From Desulfuromonadaceae bacterium (lineage in GTDB: Bacteria; Desulfobacterota; Desulfuromonadia; Geobacterales; Pseudopelobacteraceae), in assembly GCA_028686145.1 (NCBI GenBank), contig JAQUCQ010000016.1, positions 1 through 22,022 of the forward strand: a stretch of 22,022 nt of DNA. Direction: 5' to 3'. Position 1 is the stretch's first letter, and each line of letters opens with the position of its first letter. The notes under the pieces are model-generated. The model ran no database searches. It worked only from the letters and a program-made list of their open reading frames with translations, and was not told the origin of the DNA. Below, piece by piece: positions 1 through 9,270 of this stretch. A program made the position numbers and the translations under genes.

Positions 1-1898
1 AGCTGTTCAGTGACTATTGACAGAGTGCGCTGATCAGCAATCCCCTCATGCGCCATACCACTGCCGGCCTTTTTAAAGAGCGCCTCCATTATTTCAGTTG
101 AACCGGTCCGAATGCCGGCCCGTACAAGTTCATCAGCCAGCGTGCCGGACTGCCCTTCCACCTGTGCCAGACGAGGAGACAAACGTCCCTGTGGTTCCCT
201 GAGGATCTCTTCCATCTGAAAATCTCCGCCAAACCAGCGAGCCAAATGAGATTCGTAAAACAGCCCGCTCTCACGAAGACCCTGCTGAAGCATCCTGCCA
301 AGCAATGTTGCATCGGTCGTCGGTCCGGCCAACAGCGTTCGAAGAATACCGAGCGTCGCCTGAGTTGGCACTGATACGGATGCTTCACCCAAAAAACTGC
401 TCAACCAACGACCGGTGTCACTGATCCGGGAATCTCCCGGCCGCCCGAAACGGACCATCAGGAACGTCTCGCGCGGCTCCTCAGTTATGAAAAACAGGGT
501 AATCAGATCGCCGCGAGTAAGCCCCTTTGGCAACATAAATTCCAGGCTCCGGCCTGCAACCTGGACCATGAAACGTCCGCCACCCAAAGCTGCGATCACT
601 TCGCCTCTTAACTGTTGTCCTGGCGCAAATCCGGCCGGCATAGCTTGCTGATTAAGAGCTTCAAGTAATGCAAGGCGATTCCCTTTGATTACTGCCTGAA
701 GAAGTTTGGCCATGTCGTCGCTCAATACGATTCCATTCCCTGATGCAGAAGGAGTCTGCTGTGCGGAAAGCAGCGATGCCTGCAAAGCGGCAGACTGCTC
801 TGAAGAAACCTGCCCTCGCATGACCGTCTGATAGGTAATTGCCTCATCCAGAATAGCGGTGAAAGCCGGCGAATTGGGGGGAAGACTTTTAAGGACCGTA
901 TTCAGACGATCCAGCACGTACATCTGCTGATTCGACACCCCCCCCTCGCTGTGTTCCAGCACGCTCAACCAGCGACCTGCTTCGCTTAAAACACCTGACG
1001 TGCTATCTGGCAACACACGCGGAATAGCAAAAGTCACTTTCGGCTGGGACGATATATAGGTCAGACGGAGAATATCACCACTCTGTACCGTTCTTGGAAG
1101 AGCCAATTCCATCTCTGACCCTGCCACTTGAACAAACACCCTGCCGCCAGGCAGTGTGCCAATCACAGTAGCTTCAATCTCATCTCCGGGAAGGAACGGC
1201 AGCGGCGTCACCGGCTGATTGGCAGCTTCGACCAGAATGACGCGGGAGTTTTGTGCAATCGTGCGCAGAATCTGGGCGGCACTGGTTTCAAAAGCCGTCA
1301 GGCGCATCTGTTCCGGAGTAAACCGTGAGGTTTCTTGCTGGGGCTGGCCTCCCTCCTGATTCCCCAGCCCGCGCATAGGACCGCCGACGGACTGAGGAAG
1401 CGTCATTGCTCCCTTCCGCACGTCTCCATAGGTCAGCGCTTCGTCCATCAGATGCGCCAACACACCTGCATCGCCCGAAGAACGGCGCAGCATATCGCCA
1501 ATAGTCTGGAGAGACGCACGGAATGAGCCATCAACACCCTGTTCGTTTGAAACGAGAAGACTCAATAAGCGCGAAGCATCGGAAAGGCTGACGGGTGGGG
1601 CAGCCCCCGCCTGGCGAGCGATGGCAAATGTTGAACGGGGCTCAGCGGCAACAAACGTCATCTCCAGCATCTGCCCGGAGCGAACCGGCATCGGCAGATC
1701 AAGATTGAATTTCTCGGTGCCGACCTGAACCTGTGCCCGGTTATTAGGCAGCGTCGACAGGACTTCAGCGCTGACCCTTTGGCCGGGAGCCAGCATACTA
1801 ACACTGCCGGAATCCTGGTCGGCAGTAACAAAAGAGATATTAGAGGCGTGCGAAAGCAGGTCGTAAACCTGTTGCTGAATGTCCGCTGCTAGAACCAT
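1..1898 (-). CDS. FliK-like flagellar hook-length control protein with three internal repeats (3' end beyond window)
   Basis: This is an open frame of 632 codons with no stop before the left edge, so the C-terminus is missing. The ATG lies one base after the glgP stop, with a GGGG ribosome-binding stretch inside the end of glgP. The protein has three similar modules beginning near residues 39, 237 and 426. Each has a beta-rich part of about 60 residues (G-x3-x-EV/TV, then VQV-G, LP, SG/RG-D, TFxx-R), then a helical part with RWLS and, in the first two, DEA-TY. Near residues 543-556 is SGLFYESHLARW, which I associate with FliK-type hook-length proteins. FliK measures the hook and switches export specificity through FlhB. 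The conserved FliK C-terminal domain would lie outside the window, so the FliK call is an inference from this motif, the composition and the layout. It appears translationally coupled to glgP. Confidence 0.62.
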   Translation of the reverse strand, partial: MVLAADIQQQVYDLLSHASNISFVTADQDSGSVSMLAPGQRVSAEVLSTLPNNRAQVQVGTEKFNLDLPMPVRSGQMLEMTFVAAEPRSTFAIARQAGAAPPVSLSDASRLLSLLVSNEQGVDGSFRASLQTIGDMLRRSSGDAGVLAHLMDEALTYGDVRKGAMTLPQSVGGPMRGLGNQEGGQPQQETSRFTPEQMRLTAFETSAAQILRTIAQNSRVILVEAANQPVTPLPFLPGDEIEATVIGTLPGGRVFVQVAGSEMELALPRTVQSGDILRLTYISSQPKVTFAIPRVLPDSTSGVLSEAGRWLSVLEHSEGGVSNQQMYVLDRLNTVLKSLPPNSPAFTAILDEAITYQTVMRGQVSSEQSAALQASLLSAQQTPSASGNGIVLSDDMAKLLQAVIKGNRLALLEALNQQAMPAGFAPGQQLRGEVIAALGGGRFMVQVAGRSLEFMLPKGLTRGDLITLFFITEEPRETFLMVRFGRPGDSRISDTGRWLSSFLGEASVSVPTQATLGILRTLLAGPTTDATLLGRMLQQGLRESGLFYESHLARWFGGDFQMEEILREPQGRLSPRLAQVEGQSGTLADELVRAGIRTGSTEIMEALFKKAGSGMAHEGIADQRTLSIVTEQ

Positions 1899-1899
1899 A

Positions 1900-4464
1900 C
1901 TATCCCCAGATCAAATAACCGGGTTCATAAATGGTACCGAGAACCGTGTGGTGCGGAATTATCCGTACCATAAAGCCGTGCCGTCCACAGAAACGACACT
2001 CAAAGGATCCGCCAAATCTATAGGCACCTCCCCCGAGATCTTTCTCCATCACAAGTTTTACGGTCTCTCCACCCTGGATATTGCCTGTCGAATCCAACAC
2101 CCCGAAATATCCCTCAACAGACACGTTCTCGACAGAAATATCACCCAGCGCTATCCGGGCGGCAACAGGGACCTGACTCCCAACAGCGACTGCATCTGTT
2201 GCCTGAGCCTCAACCTGTTCAATACGGATTTGCGGCCAGGCTTTGAAAATACTCTCTTTCCAGCGAGCAAGATCAAGCGCCAGCGTAAAATCGTTGTCAA
2301 CCAGTCGCTGCCACTGCGTATAGGATGGTAGGTATGAGTGACTGGTGTATTCCTGTACCATGCGGTCGGTTGAAAAAACCGGGCAGAGACTCTGCATGGA
2401 GGCTTTCATTGTGGCAATCCACGCGCGCGGAACACCATCGTTCCCCTGTTCATAAAAATGCGGTATAACCTCTTTTTCAAGCAGATCATACAGGGCACGT
2501 CCTTCAACCTGGTTCTGGTATTCAATATCGACGTAGACTTCCCCTTTGCCAATCGCCCAACCATTGTTCCCCTGATAGCCTTCGCACCACCAGCCGTCCA
2601 AGACACTCAAATTGAGGCCGCCGTTAAAGGCAACCTTCATACCGCTTGTCCCGCTTGCCTCCATCGGCCGGAGCGGAGTATTGAGCCAGACATCGGCACC
2701 CTGTACCAAATGGCGAGCTACCTCCATGTCATAATCCTCTATAAAAACTATCCGGTGACGGAAGCGCTCCTGATGTGATGCCTGCACAATCTGGCGAATT
2801 AATTCTTTTCCTTCCTGATCCTGAGGGTGAGCCTTGCCAGCAAAGATGAACTGTACCGGCATCTCCGGGTTATTAAGAATTTGAGCCAGGCGGTCCAGAT
2901 CACGCAACAGCAACGTTCCCCGTTTATATGTTGCAAACCGCCGTGCAAAGCCGATTGTTAACACTTCGGGATCAAGGACCTCCTCGGCAGTGGCGATTTC
3001 CTTGGTTGTAGCACCATCCTTGATAAGCTGTTCCTTAAGACGTTTACGAGCAAAATCAACCAGTTTCTCGCGACTGCTCAGACGCGCTCGCCACAACTCG
3101 GCATCCGGTATCCGGGATATCCTGCGCCAGACATTATGGTCGGTCGGGTCCTCCAACCAGCGGGTTCCCAGATACCGTATCAACAGGCTCGCCATATGGT
3201 TGGACATCCAGGTGCGGGTGTGGATGCCATTGGTGACCGATGTCAGCGGACGTTGATCTTCCGGAAGCTCTGGCCAGAGAGCCTTCCACATGCTGCGTGA
3301 GACCTCACCATGCAGCTGACTGACTCCATTTGCATGACCGGCAAGCTTAAGTGCCAACACCGCCATACAGAAAGATTCCTGCTGATTTTTCGGATTCTGG
3401 CGTCCCAAACTGATGAATTCTTCATGCGTGATCCCAAGCGACTTGAAATAGCCGAGGAAAAATTTGTCAAGCAGTTCCGGTGCAAAATGATCAATACCTG
3501 CTTCCACCGGAGTGTGGGTCGTAAATATGGTGCCGGCACTGACAATTTCACGGGCTTCGCTGAAGCGGATACCATGTTTTTCCATCAGCAGGCGGATGCG
3601 CTCCAATGCCAGGAAGGCAGCATGCCCCTCGTTCATGTGGCACACATTGGGAATAATCCCCATGGCCCGCAGAGCCCGAATACCACCAACGCCGAGCAGG
3701 ATCTCCTGGATCATGCGCATCTCTTTGTCACCAAAATAGAGCTGCGCCGTGATCAAGCGATCTTCAGGCCGGTTCTCCTCCAGATTGGTATCCAGCAGGT
3801 AAAGCGGCACACGACCAACCTGCACCCGCCAGATGTGAACCTTGAATTTACGGGGGCCAAACTCCAGCTCAATTGTCCTCGGCACGCCATTTTCGTCACG
3901 CTCGAGAGTTAACGGCAGATTATAGAAGTCATTCTCGGGATAATACTCCTGCTGCCACCCATCGTTATTAAGGTACTGGCGAAAATATCCCTGCCGGTAC
4001 ATCAGACCAACACCGACCAGCGGTAATCCCAGGTCGGAAGCTGATTTGAGATGGTCACCAGCCAGAATGCCGAGGCCTCCGGAATAAATCGGCAACGATT
4101 CATGGAGGCCGAATTCCATCGAGAAATAGGCCACTTTCATCTTTGAAGCGCCGTTACACGTTTTCTGAAACCAGGTTTTTGCCCGGAGATAGTCGTTCAA
4201 CTTTTCATCTACCAGCGCAAGATGCGCCATGAAACCTTCGTCATTTTTGAGCGTCTCCAGCGTCGTCTGCTGGAGGATTCCAAGCATTTCCACCGGATTA
4301 TGACGGGTAGACTTCCAGAGATCCGGATCAATTCGACGAAAGAGACTGGTTGCATCAGGTTCCCAGCACCACCACAGATTATATGCCACCCGCTGCAGTG
4401 CAACCAATTCATCAGTCAAGGAGGGAACAACCGTAAATTTGTGCAATGAGCTTGTAAAGTCCAT
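1900..4464 (-). CDS. glgP: Alpha-glucan (glycogen/maltodextrin) phosphorylase, GT35
   Basis: The 854-residue product phosphorolyses alpha-1,4-glucan to glucose-1-phosphate in the cytoplasm using pyridoxal phosphate. It belongs to the shorter bacterial/archaeal alpha-glucan phosphorylase type (about 840-860 residues) with an extra N-terminal domain (about residues 10-120) before the catalytic part. The PLP-binding lysine is K610 in the GTSGMK motif, followed by the GG-NLS--DGWW segment. Active-site neighbours seen earlier include YSMEFG (about 114-119), SGGLGILAGDH and MNEGHAA. The ATG at 4464 follows an AGGAGGG ribosome-binding site at a good distance, ten bases after the gspF stop, so it appears to be in the gsp transcript. 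An enzyme of storage-polymer breakdown inside a secretion operon is unexpected. The enzyme identity is secure; the substrate chain length is not. Confidence 0.93.
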   Translation of the reverse strand: MDFTSSLHKFTVVPSLTDELVALQRVAYNLWWCWEPDATSLFRRIDPDLWKSTRHNPVEMLGILQQTTLETLKNDEGFMAHLALVDEKLNDYLRAKTWFQKTCNGASKMKVAYFSMEFGLHESLPIYSGGLGILAGDHLKSASDLGLPLVGVGLMYRQGYFRQYLNNDGWQQEYYPENDFYNLPLTLERDENGVPRTIELEFGPRKFKVHIWRVQVGRVPLYLLDTNLEENRPEDRLITAQLYFGDKEMRMIQEILLGVGGIRALRAMGIIPNVCHMNEGHAAFLALERIRLLMEKHGIRFSEAREIVSAGTIFTTHTPVEAGIDHFAPELLDKFFLGYFKSLGITHEEFISLGRQNPKNQQESFCMAVLALKLAGHANGVSQLHGEVSRSMWKALWPELPEDQRPLTSVTNGIHTRTWMSNHMASLLIRYLGTRWLEDPTDHNVWRRISRIPDAELWRARLSSREKLVDFARKRLKEQLIKDGATTKEIATAEEVLDPEVLTIGFARRFATYKRGTLLLRDLDRLAQILNNPEMPVQFIFAGKAHPQDQEGKELIRQIVQASHQERFRHRIVFIEDYDMEVARHLVQGADVWLNTPLRPMEASGTSGMKVAFNGGLNLSVLDGWWCEGYQGNNGWAIGKGEVYVDIEYQNQVEGRALYDLLEKEVIPHFYEQGNDGVPRAWIATMKASMQSLCPVFSTDRMVQEYTSHSYLPSYTQWQRLVDNDFTLALDLARWKESIFKAWPQIRIEQVEAQATDAVAVGSQVPVAARIALGDISVENVSVEGYFGVLDSTGNIQGGETVKLVMEKDLGGGAYRFGGSFECRFCGRHGFMVRIIPHHTVLGTIYEPGYLIWG

Positions 4465-4474
4465 AGTTTCCCTC

Positions 4475-5686
4475 CTACTTTATCAGCTGGTTCAATTCAA
4501 AAATCGGCAGTAACACGGCCAGCACCACGATGCCGACCGCCACGCCCATTGCCAGGACCAATAACGGCTCCATCAGCCCCATCAGACGAGTCAACCTGGC
4601 ACTGAATTCACGTTCGTAGGCAACTCCGGCTTTAACCAGCATCTCTTCCAGATTGCCACTTTTCTCGCCGACGCCGGTCAGATGCACCAGAAGCGGCGGG
4701 AAAAGTGTGCTCTTCTTCAAACTACCGGACAGACTTCCCCCTTGGGCAACCTCCTCCATCACATCGTGCAAATACGCGCGGTAGACACGGTTGACAAGAA
4801 CAGCTCCGGTAATATCCAGAGCCCGCATGATCGGCACTCCGCTGGAGAGCAGCAGGCCGAGTACCCGGGCAAAGCGGGAAAGTATCAGTCGCTGCAGCAT
4901 TCCGCCGGCCAGTGGTAACCGTAGCAGCAGGGTATCGCGCTTCAGGCGCAGATCATCGCGTTTCATCGCTTTGCGATAGAGGGGGACTGAGGCGATTATC
5001 AGGGAAACCGGGATCCACCAGTATCCCTGCAGGAAATGACTTACTTTGATCAGAATGATCGTGATCAGCGGCAAGGCGGCTTTACTGTCTTCAAAAATTG
5101 ATACTATGCGAGGGATAACAACCGTCAGCAGGAAGAGCATTACCCCCCCGCCAACCAGCACCATCAGGATCGGATAGGCTAGGGCGGACGTTACCTTGCT
5201 GCGCACCTGTTCCTGTTCTTCCAGAAAATCTGCCAACCGCTCCAGCACGGCGTCAAGAGCACCGCCAGCCTCTCCGGCTGCCACCATACTGACATAGCTT
5301 TCACCGAAAATGTCCGGTTCGGCCGCCAGCGCCCGCGACAGCGAGGCCCCTTCGGCAATTCGCTCTTTTACCCGAACAAGAGCCTGGCGCAAAGGGCCGT
5401 TTTCCTCCTGTTCGCAAAGCGATCCCATCGCCTCGAAAAGCGGTATGGATGACGCGACCAGAGTAGCAAGACGACGGGTGAACAGCGAGAGTTCATCAGC
5501 AGGCACGCCCCGTCGGAAGGAGAACGATTTGGAACGGTCCCCAGCACCACCCTCTTCTACAACCTCACGCGGCAGCAATCCCTTGCCTTTGATCTGCTGC
5601 ATCGCCTGCCGTTCGGAATCAGCCTCAAGAGTGCCGGAAACCGAAGAGCCGCTCGCACTATAGGCTTTATAGCGGAACGTCGGCAT
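4475..5686 (-). CDS. gspF: Type II secretion system inner-membrane platform protein GspF
   Basis: This is the polytopic inner-membrane platform protein of type II secretion, which links the cytoplasmic ATPase GspE to pseudopilus assembly. From the ATG at 5686 it is 403 residues, the usual length. The start is MPTFRYKAY, the classic GspF/PilC N-terminus, with AGGA about eight bases upstream. A longer frame begins at 5758 but adds 24 residues unlike the family. Two T2SSF domains are visible, each with an F/S-RRLA- or F/S-RV-type start and a G-x2-L stretch. Three hydrophobic segments fit membrane helices at about residues 170-195, 220-237 and 372-397. The start overlaps the end of gspE by 20 bases, suggesting coupled translation. 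Confidence 0.93.
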   Translation of the reverse strand: MPTFRYKAYSASGSSVSGTLEADSERQAMQQIKGKGLLPREVVEEGGAGDRSKSFSFRRGVPADELSLFTRRLATLVASSIPLFEAMGSLCEQEENGPLRQALVRVKERIAEGASLSRALAAEPDIFGESYVSMVAAGEAGGALDAVLERLADFLEEQEQVRSKVTSALAYPILMVLVGGGVMLFLLTVVIPRIVSIFEDSKAALPLITIILIKVSHFLQGYWWIPVSLIIASVPLYRKAMKRDDLRLKRDTLLLRLPLAGGMLQRLILSRFARVLGLLLSSGVPIMRALDITGAVLVNRVYRAYLHDVMEEVAQGGSLSGSLKKSTLFPPLLVHLTGVGEKSGNLEEMLVKAGVAYEREFSARLTRLMGLMEPLLVLAMGVAVGIVVLAVLLPIFELNQLIK

Positions 5687-7244
5687 AATCGTCCTGGGTA
5701 ACGCGTAAAACCTCTTCGATTGTAGTAATCCCCACGACAGCCCGGGCAATGCCATCATCGCGCAGGGTCTTCATGCCATGCGCAACCGCATATTCCTTGA
5801 TTTCGCCAGCATGTGAGCGGCGGATGATCATTGAGCAAAGTTCTTGGTCAATCGGCATAATCTCATAAATGGCGGTCCGGCCCAAGGTACCAAGACCAAA
5901 GCAGGCATCACATCCCCGGCCGCGATACAATCTGTCAGGAAGAGTTACTCCGGCATACTGTTCAACCGGACGATACTCTTCGCGGCAATGCGGACAGATA
6001 ACCCGCACCAGGCGTTGGGCAACAACGGCTGACAGAGAGGAGGCAATCATGAACGGCTCGATCCCCATATCAACCAGACGGGTGACCGCGGTAGCCGCAT
6101 CGTTGGTATGCAGCGTCGACAGCACAAGATGCCCGGTAAGGCTGGCCTGAATGGCAATTTCAGCCGTTTCTGCGTCACGAATCTCGCCGACCATAATAAT
6201 GTCGGGGTCCTGGCGCAAAATTGAGCGCAATCCACTGGCAAAGGTCAGGTCAATTTTAGGATTAACCTGAATCTGACCAATCCCCCTGATTTGGTATTCG
6301 ATTGGATCCTCTATGGTAATGATATTCTTTTCGCTGGAATTAACCTTGTTCAGTGCCGCGTAGAGCGTTGTCGATTTACCGCTGCCGGTCGGGCCGGTCA
6401 CCAGAATAATACCGCTCGTCCGGTCCAGCATCCGCTCCAGCGTCCGAACACCATGTTCCCCCAGGCCGATATCAGCCAGCGACAGAATTCCCTTCTTCTT
6501 GTCCAGCAATCGCAATACCGCCCGCTCACCGTAATAGGTCGGGATAACCGAGACGCGAATATCGACATCGCGACCGGCAACCCGTACGCGAATGCGGCCA
6601 TCCTGCGGCAGGCGTTTCTCGGCGATATTGAGACCGGCCATGATCTTGATGCGCGAAACCAGCGCGTCCTGAATGATTTTGGGGGGGGAAAGCTTTTCGT
6701 AGAGGATACCGTCAATACGGAAACGCACCAGGAGATCCCGCTCATACGGTTCGATATGCACATCGCTGACCCGCTCTTTAACCGCTTCCGAGAGAATCGA
6801 GTTCAGCAGGCGGATAACCGGGGCTTCATCGGAGAGATCAAGCAGATCAGTGGGGTTGTTCAGTTCGGTGGCAACGGTAGAGAGGTCTTCCCCCTGCAAC
6901 TCCTGCAGCACATCAAGGGCAGTTCCCGAGACTCCGGCATAAACATGGTTAATGACATCCGCCAACAGCGAAGCCGGCACCAATACCGCTTCGATCTGCT
7001 TTCCGAACAGCAGGCGCAGCTCGTCAAGTTGCAGCAACCCGGCGGCGCTGGCAATAGCTACCCTGACGACACCATCAACGTCACTGAGCGGTAAAATCGA
7101 GTTGGATCGTGAAAATGTCAACGGCAGACGATTGAGAAGATTGGTATCGACATCATCACTCTTGATTTCAAGCTGATAGTTAATTCCCAGCCTGCCGGCA
7201 GTAGTCACCACTTCATCAGGAACGCTCACGATTCCGGTACTCAT
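5667..7244 (-). CDS. gspE: Type II secretion system ATPase GspE
   Basis: This cytoplasmic hexameric ATPase powers pseudopilus growth in type II secretion. The 525-residue product has an N-terminal GspE/PilB-type domain (about 1-130), a middle domain with the SDVHIEP motif, then Walker A (GPTGSGKST, near residue 284), an Asp box, a Walker B region (DPDIIMVGEIRD) and a His box (LTGHLVLSTLHTND). Two CxxC pairs at about residues 415-445 form the zinc-binding tetracysteine of GspE/PilB proteins; PilT retraction ATPases lack it. The start codon shares an ATGA overlap with the gspD stop. Because gspC, gspD and gspF surround it, GspE fits better than the pilus ATPase PilB. Confidence 0.93.
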   Translation of the reverse strand: MSTGIVSVPDEVVTTAGRLGINYQLEIKSDDVDTNLLNRLPLTFSRSNSILPLSDVDGVVRVAIASAAGLLQLDELRLLFGKQIEAVLVPASLLADVINHVYAGVSGTALDVLQELQGEDLSTVATELNNPTDLLDLSDEAPVIRLLNSILSEAVKERVSDVHIEPYERDLLVRFRIDGILYEKLSPPKIIQDALVSRIKIMAGLNIAEKRLPQDGRIRVRVAGRDVDIRVSVIPTYYGERAVLRLLDKKKGILSLADIGLGEHGVRTLERMLDRTSGIILVTGPTGSGKSTTLYAALNKVNSSEKNIITIEDPIEYQIRGIGQIQVNPKIDLTFASGLRSILRQDPDIIMVGEIRDAETAEIAIQASLTGHLVLSTLHTNDAATAVTRLVDMGIEPFMIASSLSAVVAQRLVRVICPHCREEYRPVEQYAGVTLPDRLYRGRGCDACFGLGTLGRTAIYEIMPIDQELCSMIIRRSHAGEIKEYAVAHGMKTLRDDGIARAVVGITTIEEVLRVTQDDYADVPL

Positions 7245-9136
7245 TTGCCTGTTATCTCTTTTTTTACGTCTACAGAATTAATATTCTGAACTGATTCTCC
7301 GAACAATTGACGCTGGGCCCGCGTCATCTCCGCCAGATCAGAGGCATCCTTGACGATGTGAGGAGTCAGTAGGATCATCAGGTTTGTTTTATTGCGGGTC
7401 TTCGATGTGGTCTTGAACAACCACCCAAGCAGTGGAATATCTCCAAGCAGCGGCACCTTGCTGACAGTATCCTGCTCGGTGTCCTGAATCAATCCGCCAA
7501 TTATAACTGTCTCATTATCCTTTACGACCACACTCGTTTTAGCCGAGCGTTTGGTAGTAACCAGATCGATTGCCTGCCCCTTGCTGTCTTTGACCGCCGA
7601 GATTTCCTGATTAATATCCATACGGACATAATCACCTTCACTGATCTGAGGTTTGATCTTGAGGTTAATACCGATATCCTTGCGCTCTACAGACTGCGTC
7701 GTACCGAAAGTGCTCTGGGTGGATGACCCCTGGAACGGCACATTTTCACCAACGTTAATCTCCGCCTCTTTATTGTCAGAGGTCAAAATATTCGGCGTTG
7801 AGAGAATGTTCAGCAGTCCTTTTTTATCGAGTGCCTTGAGTACTGCGGTCACATTGAGTGGGCTGGCGATAACTCCGGGGGTCAGCGCCCCACCCGTGGC
7901 AAGAAGAGTGCCGATAGTGCCGAGTGTTCCAAGTGGATCATACATTCCGGCTACGGTGAGATTGCTGTTAGGCGATCCGCCACCGATCAATCCGGTTTGC
8001 AGACCCAATTCTTTCGATTTATCGAGAGAAACTTCGGCAATCAGCACCTGTACAAAGACCTGTTTGCTGCGGCGGTCCAGTTTTTTGATCACCTGAACCA
8101 GATTGGTGTAATCGGTGGGGGAGGCCATGATGACAAGCGAATTGGACCCTTTGTCAGGAGTGATGGTAACTTTGCCGCTTTCGAACGGCGATGCCTGCGG
8201 TGCGGCGGCGCCCGTCGGTGCGGCCACCTGTGTACTGATCCCCTTGACCACTCCGTCAAGCACTTTCGCCATTTCGGTTGCATCAGTGTTTTCAAGATAA
8301 TAGACGTTTACTTTGCTGCTTGCTTCAGGAGGAGCGACATCCAGTTTTTCGACCAGTTCGCGAATCGCTTTCTTGGTTGCTTCGTTGCCGAAAATCAGCA
8401 GTGCATTAAGGCGTTGATCGGCCAGAACGCTTGTCGTACTCCCTGCACCGGCAGCAGCACGCTGCATAGGAGATTTGGCATCAGAGCCGCTCAGCCACTG
8501 CTGTACGATTTTCTCTGCGCTTTCGGCCGAGGCATTTTTGAGGTAAATTATCTCAAGCCCCTCACGAGTGCGTTCGGTATCAATCGTCTGCAGAATGGCA
8601 TGTAGTTTGCGGATATTAATTGAGGAATCAACCATCAGGAGCAGATTGCCCGGCCCAAAAGCCGATATATGACCATCTCTGGAAACCATCGGCTGCAGAA
8701 AAGTCACCGCTTCCTGAGCAGTGATATATTCCAGCTTGGTCACTTGGGCAACATAGTTTTCATTGACCGGGGCTGGCGCCCCCTCGGGCAGTAATTTGAA
8801 GCCCGACTGTTTGGCAGCGGAAGAGGGAACTATTTTGCCAACCTTGCCGCTTTGTATAACGGTAAAACCCTTCAACTCCAGAACGGAGGTAAACACATTA
8901 TACGCTTCTTCGATCGTGAGCTTGGTGGGAGAATAGACCGATATTTTCCCTTTGACCCTGTCATCAAGGATAAAGTTTTTACCGGTCAGGTCACTAATGA
9001 ACTTCACCATAGTGGAGATATCCACCTCATTGAAATTCAGTATGACTCCTTTGCCACCGGAGGCCAAAACCGGGGAGACAAGGAGCACCCCCATCAGTGC
9101 AACGGTACAAAGTGTCCGCAATATATATCGTGTCAA
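7241..9136 (-). CDS. gspD: Type II secretion system secretin GspD
   Basis: This outer-membrane secretin forms the multimeric gated channel of the type II secretion system. The 631-residue product starts at a TTG codon, five bases after a clear GGAGG ribosome-binding site; there is no in-frame ATG before an upstream stop. A signal peptide with a basic start, hydrophobic core and VLASG end covers about residues 1-26. N0 follows directly (NFNEVDISTMVKFIS, TGKNFILD), then repeated N1-N3 (secretin_N) modules to about residue 370. The C-terminal secretin domain carries VPLLGDIPLLGWLF and ends in LMILLTPHIV. A glycine/alanine-rich stretch lies in N3. The family is usually 600-700 residues. A 134-base gap separates it from gspC upstream, unlike the tight junctions downstream. 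Confidence 0.93.
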   Translation of the reverse strand: MTRYILRTLCTVALMGVLLVSPVLASGGKGVILNFNEVDISTMVKFISDLTGKNFILDDRVKGKISVYSPTKLTIEEAYNVFTSVLELKGFTVIQSGKVGKIVPSSAAKQSGFKLLPEGAPAPVNENYVAQVTKLEYITAQEAVTFLQPMVSRDGHISAFGPGNLLLMVDSSINIRKLHAILQTIDTERTREGLEIIYLKNASAESAEKIVQQWLSGSDAKSPMQRAAAGAGSTTSVLADQRLNALLIFGNEATKKAIRELVEKLDVAPPEASSKVNVYYLENTDATEMAKVLDGVVKGISTQVAAPTGAAAPQASPFESGKVTITPDKGSNSLVIMASPTDYTNLVQVIKKLDRRSKQVFVQVLIAEVSLDKSKELGLQTGLIGGGSPNSNLTVAGMYDPLGTLGTIGTLLATGGALTPGVIASPLNVTAVLKALDKKGLLNILSTPNILTSDNKEAEINVGENVPFQGSSTQSTFGTTQSVERKDIGINLKIKPQISEGDYVRMDINQEISAVKDSKGQAIDLVTTKRSAKTSVVVKDNETVIIGGLIQDTEQDTVSKVPLLGDIPLLGWLFKTTSKTRNKTNLMILLTPHIVKDASDLAEMTRAQRQLFGESVQNINSVDVKKEITGK

Positions 9137-9270
9137 GTGAACCTCCAGATTAAGATCAAAATAACTATCCAGCCGTCCTTCTTTAAACTGGGAGAAACGT
9201 TATAACAGCCCTCTTTGTCCCGTATTGAAAGCCCGTTGTGGCAGGTTCGTTCAGGGGACAGGGTACAGGC

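Noticed and set aside
3310..3912. Plus-strand open frame of 200 codons
   Set aside because: It is antisense to the conserved catalytic part of glgP and its product looks like no known protein.
6291..7094. Plus-strand open frame of 267 codons
   Set aside because: It lies wholly inside gspE on the other strand, has no family-like motif and no ribosome-binding site. gspE shows all expected motifs, so this is a shadow frame.
7997..8605. Plus-strand open frame of 202 codons
   Set aside because: It is antisense to gspD, whose secretin motifs are continuous across the region.
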